Of a stretch of 64,000 nucleotides of DNA, positions 26,301-31,970 are shown one piece after another. The notes under the pieces are model-generated. The model saw nothing but the letters and a program-made list of their open reading frames with translations. It made no database searches and was not told the DNA's origin. The position numbers and the translations under genes were made by a program. Source of the DNA: Murimonas intestini. GTDB taxonomy: Bacteria > Bacillota > Clostridia > Lachnospirales > Lachnospiraceae. Position 1 is the first letter of the stretch, and each line of letters begins with the position of its first letter. The stretch lies in assembly GCF_024622195.1 (NCBI RefSeq), contig NZ_JANKBI010000001.1:813112-877111 (forward strand). The letters are read 5' to 3'.

Positions 26301-27679
26301 GACAAAATTTGTTCCATTACGTTTTTCTGCTCCCAGCAGTCAGACCCCGGATATATGTTCAGCGGCGGACCTGTTACATTTTTCACCAATTGAATATACG
26401 GTTTTTGGATATGGATAGCTATCCCTGCCGTTCCCTGGCCTTCAAATATGCCTGGGATCTCCGCCAAATTGTAGCATTGCTCAAATATGGATGCCGGCAT
26501 AGAACCTGTTTTTAAAACTATAACCTGTTTGGCCGATGCAGTATTCAGAAGCTCCTTAAAATTATTCGTATCTTTCGGGAACAGTATCCTATTTTCAACC
26601 GGGGATATTGAACCCTCCTGCCATATCTTCTTTATCTCCTCTGTTTTTTTATTTATGCGCTGAAGATCCTCTGATTGCAGCTCTCCACCAAATCCTGCAT
26701 ATACCAGTTTTTCTTTATCTTTTCCTTTTTCTACTCCTTCTAAGCGATGTATATACTCAATAAAATTATTCGAATCCTTGTATACATTTTCCAAATCTTC
26801 CACGTCAATATCTTTATCAAATACCACAAGTACAATCTTTTTTGAGCCTTTAGCCAGGGTTTGGAGCTGTAAACCCATAAAAATAATATTTATCAGATTC
26901 TGTTCAGGATACCCCCTGCCGATCTGCTTAAGGCCATATACAGGCCACAGCCATATGTCTTTTTTATCTTTCCTATAATTAAAAAGTTCTTCCATGTTTG
27001 TAAGGGCATCTTTATCCAGACCACTGTTTTTAAGTTCTTTATAAAATGTCCAGCCCTCTACATCTAAAGGTTCCATAGGTTTTACACATAAAATCTCTTT
27101 TCCCAGAAGTTCTTTAAGATCTATCGGTTTTTCTTTCCCTTTTTCATAAAGTTCTTCAGGCTGTTCCCAGCCATATGGCTGAAGCCGCAAGAAATAATCT
27201 GTGCCAAATACATCAGCCAGATTACCTGGATCCGTTATATCCATTCCCCCGGTCAATGCAAAGTCTACATGGTATTTCGCATCTAAATCTTCTAGTTTCT
27301 CCCTATCCCATTTAAATACAAACAATATGCTGTAATTCTTATAAGTAAATGGTTCATTGATTTTTTCTGCATCAAATCCTGAAAGAAGCAGCTGTAACTT
27401 TTGAGCTGTAATCTTTTTATCTTCTTCCCTGGTCATTCTGCAAATCACAACAATTTTCTTAAACCGGAGTTTTTTCTCCTCCATAAGATCCACCATCCGG
27501 CACATGAGATGCACGGTAGAAGACTGGTGTCCGAAATTATTAGAATTATCCAAATAAAATCCGACACTTTTATTCATTAATTCAGTTGTAATTGTAATCT
27601 CGATTGACGTATCTATAGTCTCGTCTTTTCCACTTACTTCAATTTTCTTATAGAGTTCCATCAATTCCGCCAGTGTCAT
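17339..27679 (-). CDS. Giant 3446-residue protein of unknown function
   Basis: One uninterrupted 10.3-kb frame with no signal peptide and no clear membrane helices, so it is probably cytoplasmic or exported by an unusual route. I do not recognise its family. Three parts are visible. Residues 1 to about 610 are alpha/beta, with parallel-strand blocks (KIVVICRM, YSILFVFKW, KIVLVVFDKD, QVIVLKTG), a GHQSSTVHL segment and a FEGQGTAGIAIHI segment. Together these suggest a Rossmann or GT-B-like fold. About 640-1560 is rich in amphipathic beta strands with recurrent PWD/PWN motifs (near 1188 and 1568). The rest is mixed, with a degenerate LysM-like stretch near 2258-2310 (YQYVPGSSEAEGPGAGLQDV, then LWFDTSVEEIDRANL). 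Its ATG overlaps the TAA of the upstream gene (TAATG), so translation is coupled. A GGGGG-rich ribosome site is present. Confidence 0.9.
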   Translation of the reverse strand: MTLAELMELYKKIEVSGKDETIDTSIEITITTELMNKSVGFYLDNSNNFGHQSSTVHLMCRMVDLMEEKKLRFKKIVVICRMTREEDKKITAQKLQLLLSGFDAEKINEPFTYKNYSILFVFKWDREKLEDLDAKYHVDFALTGGMDITDPGNLADVFGTDYFLRLQPYGWEQPEELYEKGKEKPIDLKELLGKEILCVKPMEPLDVEGWTFYKELKNSGLDKDALTNMEELFNYRKDKKDIWLWPVYGLKQIGRGYPEQNLINIIFMGLQLQTLAKGSKKIVLVVFDKDIDVEDLENVYKDSNNFIEYIHRLEGVEKGKDKEKLVYAGFGGELQSEDLQRINKKTEEIKKIWQEGSISPVENRILFPKDTNNFKELLNTASAKQVIVLKTGSMPASIFEQCYNLAEIPGIFEGQGTAGIAIHIQKPYIQLVKNVTGPPLNIYPGSDCWEQKNVMEQILSMLDWKFFSDSKEFNQGEYLNGLKEAAGNILGLTEGETPSKLKSEFLVSLERQNSRFDKLELGLAAICDWTEVKKLDKCLEKGKIGDEREKPITMDILYETLKSAAESGSLSFHESLPDMHFTNYLDEMCTEAFQLQVKPEQIKAEGSPYESIAVEGAKGVLLGGIPVAIDLKFIYEEQGTFIKSSIKASLRNKEDVQVAGVPWILFQNPAVLLETYESSREPEGAVLVEDGRGNFEMGICWPPEGSAYWIRSRMDEPVTAFEFFNTICGGVSILDEMPGLIRDIGGFGITGIDMLYDFENSGLRKIKVNLETKNGWTILDSPEFRIVPSVCVCVSEPASVEQRSVSIEITGDITFGSAVLNVYGQYPGFMLQASLKEGTSLKLEDILAAFGIGIELDSALEKLSFLYMPDEATLQLDFNVGVHWTIADFFELSNINFMLLKESEKQKVKMDSFMSLKLSEDEQLDFEVLADYTSERGGNWKFYGSQSSETGTSLIALLDFFLGTTTSEWNLPVLGLEFSLDSATGEWNFTGKTTENWDVPFLSDMEIKASVEAGNKAESTYVKLAAGIIWHKIEMELSFEYNSGSKGGGSFGIVMGALSAAIQYSTEKQEWSAELKFASGTSLGSIIEMIIEWCTGEKRSLEAPWDVLNKLKLPQEASLSYNFTTGEVGLNVPLETELNLGIAIVTGISLSYEAGNSTSDGKAMISIEGEFPWNTGDDASGDTKKLGPWDAAQPGSAPAPDGTGNKYFDLRLLALGQNVQIDGLDEARTISEAMEKLKDISVPVKEELPAIAYREGGSWLFGADFGVLHFDDKDEGTPEGKNGYLLDMQMVFDDPALYGIRFTLAGKAAKVFDGFAAEILYRKVNDTIGVYQGELTLPDKMRHLELGAFALTLPVFYAEIYTNGDFKIDVGFPKDGDFSRSLSLYAVVPPGIPLTGSAGFYFGKLSAATADMVPVTDKGLFQPVLIFGLGIKAGLGKSIDAGILQAGFELTVFGILEGVLAKWNPYPEYAPASESYYFYLSGTVGIDGRLYGSVDLVIIKADVDVSVSLSVQFIFETCRKLMLAVAVSVSVKAGLTLNLGIFKIHIHFSFSMKIREEFTIGKDTRAPWDAGNNIALGKEEKPDYSFCWGQLESLPAEERVHLTAYLAGALSGIRSDDAGTGWQPVYVAMPLIPSMGEADTCREQSVKKALSQTADSDFETLSKMLLRYLIAALLDLGESGKTITWQEMDDRRIEKDMPQFIKDHIDELNDDAIVKFLLGQLSVEFTTAVSDELHGVPFPVPDGLVISDGDISYSFGEFSNVSAAKLDDLKVYFDALAVQVEKEQKKKKRLQDMDGMNGPGESMSHWVFGDYFKLLAKQLGQAMQDIFKDEQCDTFTVREMLAALQAKGDFEQLAGMVSNYQFHGLRIPTEGINITGSAHKVLKPEEGLYALTGQQIELPAKVTEEYFELTFSKREKAGEDWYTVNEKARTIVINPGDKAQTNVLYESGSEIDLTLIRQMQSLNKFAVGITPLKPVSAARIEPAEYNIANPVPFGDGQIYTLPKVLTEMMQEEGKVLPSFEWKTAKSHMEEGIRKTAVQRVHPGLLVKVKVKPLPQPCAYEIYCVEARAPRLLKSLYRQIKESRLMPQLMILYGSDGGYWCDKGDDYTAGIIKSNLSTVTHPVTGMKNASMPEIFGGIEDFVLCLWEAFVTNSGGFYFYYDHESRKGEGLPGEIFSDDGEAVLNIFFSEPCGGLSDCHNVVFVEESIQDGQSFMAAVSPQAVTAHWLETTTIKEICSYYRSCLTNFSEHNGSRRFREKADIRIRHGLYQYVPGSSEAEGPGAGLQDVALWFDTSVEEIDRANLRREKGQPLSAYEVICLPVLRAKAGGKFGCSAEEIGDYCGICAEQVLWDNYEQPGLYDGDTELETGPFIYHPMSFNGAATMQGMRKNATEELKVTNGEDIESFLENNYTMLGYRIYKNADFDQSNQAVPAGPVEEDGFWNYEVSIPYEKYNSRMGSILQVEYEWIDIFGNAGSLEQPSGSRQPLVIGYTDALISPCRWPSVVLGWEVVSGEMRFHISFDATPYEEEGKEEKAEQDCFIYEQVLKQLTDENGITLATETSLLEEGAERITWTQQQCGHLLAWLFTGEDSVLGYIRSKLPEQGGQENVNRPQEFVESFTIDRDMLNRKDAFRLETRFVIERDQKVTGYGLWGAEDILALSEELTVWMDPQAEANAGGRAETGQSIFIRKFEDSFKDCIGFKLKLALESQDAWWCVRIADRPGFGLYLKAEEEEVQIFAPRPVQNRLWNSGESVEMMIYETGKGILPEVRKKAVFEDIDLDVWLEKLFKAVDDMFEADNIIPVRILDEIEGMSKSENSYYKRMTTVKKDLASLGRSFLEGVYKEGQTDGIEEAREAFYQRLLTKLDNYYTTHAVLAWHISTDALGPVSGENDYLDDIRLSLEAGASSVVSYIPSKAVLRQKGKGILPVCVQAPELVTLEDGTVISSLDDKVSVKGRWMEHGIQNLPDMEDYEDSSWLSLNDIEDTCLVQSLGEVTIPFVLRKFPDLPKLNRQFDGESPSLIKELAKWEYRMEYELPFHFPQDEVSFRVIFNPVKDRLLRAEKEGLAIKLARFQYLYDVIKKDLDEYLPALCTDTKQEEAQNAKAAVESFLLLAGEAASSDTAALRAAYRMPGSEAYVYVLKEGSTALTVDGQVWENVFIAGLFGEKPENLGMPVAYVADEEYEPVALSDSTLADMSVLDVQDMRNGVYYWYRSRLDGSPLAASRAQQIKGRQIGLPCLNILRYQSAVSELELSRNKELVEGKETAAPFVYTTGAVSFSDIFYAAKDIEDEIDITNLEAWNSDIETGEKGKDSIASFMKGFLNILMDGDPGQKVTLQAECVYMRKMRGSTEEIQLPVFMQPCMSFEGKEDGEETLLRQMVIWEKEIDEWCISHLNYDKLDGPWNDENKISLDLTVFSDQTEQPVPLIRLRRLIIPGSRIAYNYSISSVL

Positions 27680-30600
27680 TACTTACGCCCCCTTTTATCA
27701 TGGCTTTCTATCTGCCCCTGCCCTTTCTTTTCCTTCTTCTTATAAGCCGCATACCATCCCATATCACCCTCTCCTTCCTTCCCAAACAGGAAGAACCTGG
27801 TGGTTCCCGATGGAGGGACACTTAAGACATTGAGCAGCTTAAGCGAAATATCCGGCAGCAAAAGCAAAAACTGGTTATCGTCATTTAATATAAGTCTGGG
27901 TTCTCCATATGAAACTTTCAGCACTCCCTGAAGCCCGAGGAAATCATCACCCGTACCGGGCAGCTTAATCCCCGCACATCCCCTGGCATTTTCCGATGTA
28001 CTCCACGCCAGAAGAAGTTCTCCCTGGATCCTGGCCTTATCGGCTAATTCTCCTAATGCTCCCAGTGAAAGGCCATACCTGAGGCCAAACCATCCTGTAT
28101 CTCCCAGTCCCGATAGTCCGGCATTATTAGACAAAGCTGCGTATTCCTTGTTTTTACTTCCCTCACCGCACATCAGATGCCCCAGATAATTCAAAGAGAA
28201 CTCCCTGTATAGACTGCCTTTTCTAGGCTGGCTTAATGCAGGGTCAAAGATCAGGCTATTATAGGACATCTTATACTCTACACTGTCCTGGTTCAATGTC
28301 TTTACCACCTTCAAAGTCCTGTATGCCAGACCGTCAGATACCTCGTCCGCCCTGCCGCCAAATGAATAAATATCTATACACTTATCCCCTCTCTGGAGTT
28401 CTTCAAAAGCCAGGCAGCCGTCCAGGCTAAAACCTCCGTTCTCATCCATGACAGCCTTTGTGACATCAGCATATCTCAAGATACCGCCCTGGAAACAGAA
28501 CCTTCCTGTATCTTCGTTTTTCAATAGAAAGCTGGAAATCCCGTCTTTCACCTGATAAATTCCTTCCAGCAGCATTGTATTATCTCTGCATCCATACTCG
28601 CTTGCCACAGGCACACAGCCAAAAAGACTGTTTATTGTCAGCTGTGCATAGCTCTCAAATTTTTTCACTACAGAATTTTCAAATCTGACCCTAAGCACAA
28701 GAAGCCGGAAATCATAATCCGGGCGGCCAAGCGGCGCCACTGTCCTGATTTCACTTCCTGGCAAAGCGCTGTCCTGATAATGGATCAGCCCAAAAAATGC
28801 CGCAGGTTCCCCTTCAGGTCTTCCCTTTATAGTCTTTCGGCCCTCCGTCTGCCCCACCGGACTGACAGTAAAACCGATATGATGGAAACACAAAGAATCT
28901 CTGTCCTGCACACCATCCAGAACAGGTACAAGGCTGGATGGAAGATTTTCTGCATCCAGTTCCACATTCAGGAACAGCACCCCCTGCCAGACAGGGTCTG
29001 TCACGACTCTGTTCCAATATCCGAAGTATTCATCCTCCATCCCATAAGAATACGCTTCTCTGCAATAGTCCATCAACCATTGGGAAAGGATCAGCTGTTG
29101 CATTTGTGGTGAAGAGAAATCATCTTTCTTCGTCCAAAGCTTCGGATTGGCAAACAGAGAATCCCCCTCAGGATCATACAGACTGCCTTTCCTGCCCTTT
29201 ACTATGACGATATTTTTATATCCGGCGTATCTGCTTCCATGGCCCGGTCGGACGATGCATTTCCAGTCTCCCATGCAGATCTCATTTTCAAAACCTGCAA
29301 AGTGTTCCTGATCCGATCCGATTAGCAAAAGGGAGGGAGTCTGAAACGCCTGTATAAGCTTCTCGTCCGGTTCCTTAAATCCCAGTATATGCTCAGAGCC
29401 CTTCTCATCCCTGCTCCTTGCCAGCAGGATCTCTTTAAAATCGATTCCTTCAAGGAGGGCCAGCTGCCCTGACGGAGTGACGATCCATCTGCCATTTCCG
29501 TTCAGATATCTCCTGCCGCTGACTGCACCGGATTCTATCTGCCTCTTTCTGACAGGCATGATGATTTCCCTTTCAAATAAAAAGGCCTCATCTGCACTGC
29601 CTGCTGCATACGGAAGCATAGGAAAGTACACACCATCCTCCGGTATAACAGGGACAACCGGGAAATCAGCTCCCAAAAGCCCAGCATTCCTGCATTCAAC
29701 AGAGTCCCCATAATAGAAACTCCCCTTAGGCACGGAACTGTAATTCATTCCTTTCTTAATGACACTCACCCATGAGGTCTTCGCCTTGTCTGACAATGGA
29801 GGCGCATCCAGATTAGAGGGCGCACCTGTCACTGAGAGCTGCTGAAGAGGAAACTGCGGTGCATATCCGGGCATCCCCCATGCAAATCTCCAGAAGCAGG
29901 CAGAGCTGCTATCAGTTGTACTTATACGCTCTCCTCCTTCTGTCCCGCAGAGGAACTCACCTCTCTCACCCTCCGGCAGACGCACCTCAAAATCGCCTTC
30001 CGGTGATACCGCCATTCTAAAATCATCCGGGCTGTTTACAAGAACAAAACCCGAAGCGGCTTCCCCGGCTGTCAGATAAAAATCTGCCGCACCTCCATAC
30101 ACATTCTGGTACCATGTATGAATACAGACATCCATCCCTTTGCCTAAAATACTGTTGAATCTGAAATAAGTTCTCCTCTGGGGCAGTCCTTCTGAAAAAT
30201 CCGGCAAACTACAGGCTGTCTCATTAAAAAGGTCACTCGGAAAAACAGAAACATTAAACCTGATCTGAACTGTTTTTTCTCCTTTTCTAACATAAGCCAG
30301 CGGAAAAATGATCCTGTCATCTTTTGTATCTGTACCGGCATACCCGAATAAAAAAGACGGGTTAAACAGCCTGACAAAATCAATCTGTGTGACATCCATA
30401 TAAAACTGAAGGCTGCCTGCTTCATCTCCTGCAAATGGCACACTAAGAGACGCTGTATAAATATTTGCTTCTGTCTCGTCAAATCTAAGACCGCTGTCCA
30501 TATTTTCACCAAAAATCAGTTTTTCTGTGTCCTGGTTTTTTGAAAATTTTATTTTTGTCCCCCCCTGAAGGATCAGTGACACACTTCCGCAAAACTTCAT

Positions 30601-30843
30601 TTCCAACTGGCTCAGCGTCCTTGTTCCCGATGAGGATAACTCCACTATCCTGGATTTTTCTCCATCCCTAAGTGAATTTTTCCATATAAGAGCTCTTGCC
30701 CCCACTCCCAGGCCAGACAGCATATCCTCTAACACAGCAATCCATTTTTCAGCCTCCTCAGCTGAATCTATCTGTATCTCTTCCCCTGTAAATATAAATG
30801 ACGGGCAGAGAAATGTATCCATGTAAATTTCTGACAGAAGCAT
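27679..30843 (-). CDS. Large beta-rich protein, 1054 residues from the first ATG, probably longer
   Basis: The first ATG is at 30841-30843, but the frame stays open upstream for about 52 codons. A perfect AAGGAGGTG lies at 30992-31000, followed in frame by ATT (30988-30990) and ATA (30982-30984, 9 bases from GGAGG) and no ATG, GTG or TTG. The upstream residues (IIFKKLFGTCLYSG and so on) look coding. The protein is soluble, without signal peptide or membrane helices, rich in beta strands and aromatic residues. I recognise no family. It is coupled by a one-base TAATG overlap to the 3446-residue gene, and its composition and style resemble that gene's, so the two probably act together. Confidence 0.85.
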   Translation of the reverse strand: MLLSEIYMDTFLCPSFIFTGEEIQIDSAEEAEKWIAVLEDMLSGLGVGARALIWKNSLRDGEKSRIVELSSSGTRTLSQLEMKFCGSVSLILQGGTKIKFSKNQDTEKLIFGENMDSGLRFDETEANIYTASLSVPFAGDEAGSLQFYMDVTQIDFVRLFNPSFLFGYAGTDTKDDRIIFPLAYVRKGEKTVQIRFNVSVFPSDLFNETACSLPDFSEGLPQRRTYFRFNSILGKGMDVCIHTWYQNVYGGAADFYLTAGEAASGFVLVNSPDDFRMAVSPEGDFEVRLPEGERGEFLCGTEGGERISTTDSSSACFWRFAWGMPGYAPQFPLQQLSVTGAPSNLDAPPLSDKAKTSWVSVIKKGMNYSSVPKGSFYYGDSVECRNAGLLGADFPVVPVIPEDGVYFPMLPYAAGSADEAFLFEREIIMPVRKRQIESGAVSGRRYLNGNGRWIVTPSGQLALLEGIDFKEILLARSRDEKGSEHILGFKEPDEKLIQAFQTPSLLLIGSDQEHFAGFENEICMGDWKCIVRPGHGSRYAGYKNIVIVKGRKGSLYDPEGDSLFANPKLWTKKDDFSSPQMQQLILSQWLMDYCREAYSYGMEDEYFGYWNRVVTDPVWQGVLFLNVELDAENLPSSLVPVLDGVQDRDSLCFHHIGFTVSPVGQTEGRKTIKGRPEGEPAAFFGLIHYQDSALPGSEIRTVAPLGRPDYDFRLLVLRVRFENSVVKKFESYAQLTINSLFGCVPVASEYGCRDNTMLLEGIYQVKDGISSFLLKNEDTGRFCFQGGILRYADVTKAVMDENGGFSLDGCLAFEELQRGDKCIDIYSFGGRADEVSDGLAYRTLKVVKTLNQDSVEYKMSYNSLIFDPALSQPRKGSLYREFSLNYLGHLMCGEGSKNKEYAALSNNAGLSGLGDTGWFGLRYGLSLGALGELADKARIQGELLLAWSTSENARGCAGIKLPGTGDDFLGLQGVLKVSYGEPRLILNDDNQFLLLLPDISLKLLNVLSVPPSGTTRFFLFGKEGEGDMGWYAAYKKKEKKGQGQIESHDKRGRK

Positions 30844-31022
30844 ACTGTCAATATCCTCTGCTGCCTCTTTCTTAATCAGGCAGAAGCATCTCTCTGCCTT
30901 AACCTTTCTTTTGTTACCATCAGTTTCTTCCAGACTCCCACTGTAAAGGCATGTCCCAAATAGTTTTTTGAATATGATTCCTATGGCAATGCACCTCCTT
31001 CTTTTTCACAATAAAATACAAA

Positions 31023-31064
31023 AAGACTGAATCTTCAGAAATACCTTTCCAATGATTCAGTCTT
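31023..31064 (-). terminator. Intra-operon terminator/attenuator after the 239-residue gene
   Basis: On the minus strand perfect 11-base arms AAGACTGAATC and GATTCAGTCTT are separated by 20 bases and followed by TTTGTATTTTATT. It lies 38 bp after the stop of the 239-residue gene and just before the ribosome site of the 1054-residue gene. It should let most transcripts end after the small gene and a minority continue into the giant genes. Confidence 0.8.
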
Positions 31065-31102
31065 ATATTCCAGCCTTTTACTTGATCAATATCCCTGGAT
31101 GG

Positions 31103-31822
31103 TTACTCCGTCTCAAAAACCAATTTACAGGCCACTGCCGTCTTTCCAAGTTTGCTCTTATCCTGTTCCTCCGTCCAGCCATTCATATAATAAGCAAGCT
31201 GGTACCTGGTACCCCTCTCAATTGGCACCCCATTAAATACAACACTGTCTGAAGACCTGCTGCTGTCAACAGAAACAGCATTTATCGGTTCACCCGTGTA
31301 AATATTAACATCACCTGCATATAATCCAACCCAGTTCATGCAGCTTTTCGGGTCATATCCCGGCAGCATATTATATTTCACGGACAAACTGTTGCTTCTT
31401 ACCTGAATCAGCTCCATAGAAGTATGTTCATATGTCACTTCGTTTCCTTCCTCAGGGATATGGGCCAGCGCACAGAGACCTGCTGCTCTTGTCTCTCCTG
31501 ATTTAGCACTGTCATCCATACCGTCATTGGACACACAATAACCAAGTACATATTCTTGCTGATATTTTAATTTATATGTGAAGGCCCAATCTCCTTTATT
31601 CATATCCGGGTCACACTTTATAGCTTCGCACCTGAGTTTCTTGTCTGTCCACGGGTTCCCGCTTCCTTCCCAAATGGCCAGATAATTCTTGTATGCATTC
31701 GGTTTATTGTTCTTCAGTGTTTTGAATTGTACCTCCATTACCCCTAAATTGAATGGTCCGTCAACAGTAATCTGGGTCCAGTCAGGATCCGATGTAATAC
31801 TTTTAAATTGTAATTCCGGCAT
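31103..31822 (-). CDS. 239-residue protein of two tandem SKICH-like beta domains
   Basis: A soluble 239-residue protein without signal peptide. It appears to consist of two related beta-sandwich repeats. NYLAIWEGSG with YQQEYVLGYCVSNDG (about residues 44-100) corresponds to NWVGLYAGD with RGTRYQLAYYMNGW (about 162-218). The W-[VIA]-[GI]-[LI]-[YW] plus terminal Y-x-[LV]-[GA]-Y pattern resembles SKICH-like Ig folds, which bind lipids or proteins. This is pattern-level inference. It is the first gene of the locus. Its promoter has a poor -35 next to a LytTR-type direct repeat, and its transcript is followed by an attenuator, so it should be the most abundant product. Confidence 0.85.
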   Translation of the reverse strand: MPELQFKSITSDPDWTQITVDGPFNLGVMEVQFKTLKNNKPNAYKNYLAIWEGSGNPWTDKKLRCEAIKCDPDMNKGDWAFTYKLKYQQEYVLGYCVSNDGMDDSAKSGETRAAGLCALAHIPEEGNEVTYEHTSMELIQVRSNSLSVKYNMLPGYDPKSCMNWVGLYAGDVNIYTGEPINAVSVDSSRSSDSVVFNGVPIERGTRYQLAYYMNGWTEEQDKSKLGKTAVACKLVFETE

Positions 31823-31865
31823 ATTCCTACCACCTTTCTGAATAATATGTATTTCTCATACAAAA

Positions 31866-31926
31866 AGTATAACATATTTGTCGAATAATAGAATTAGTCA
31901 TTCACCTCGTATTTGGGGTCATTCAC
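31866..31926 (-). promoter_or_regulatory. Activator-type promoter with candidate LytTR operator
   Basis: Plus-strand GTCATTCAC occurs exactly twice, at 31897-31905 and 31918-31926. The 12-bp spacer puts the repeats 21 bp apart, two helical turns, as in known LytTR/AgrA/ComE operators. On the transcribed minus strand the repeats end directly upstream of a position -35 that reads ATTCTA. They are followed 17 bp later by TATACT (31866-31871). A weak -35 touched by a tandem repeat is typical of activator-dependent promoters. The leader to the ATG at 31822 is about 37 bases. Confidence 0.7.
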
Positions 31927-31970
31927 AATCCTTTTCTCAGACTTTTAGCAGGACACAGATTTCCGGCTTC

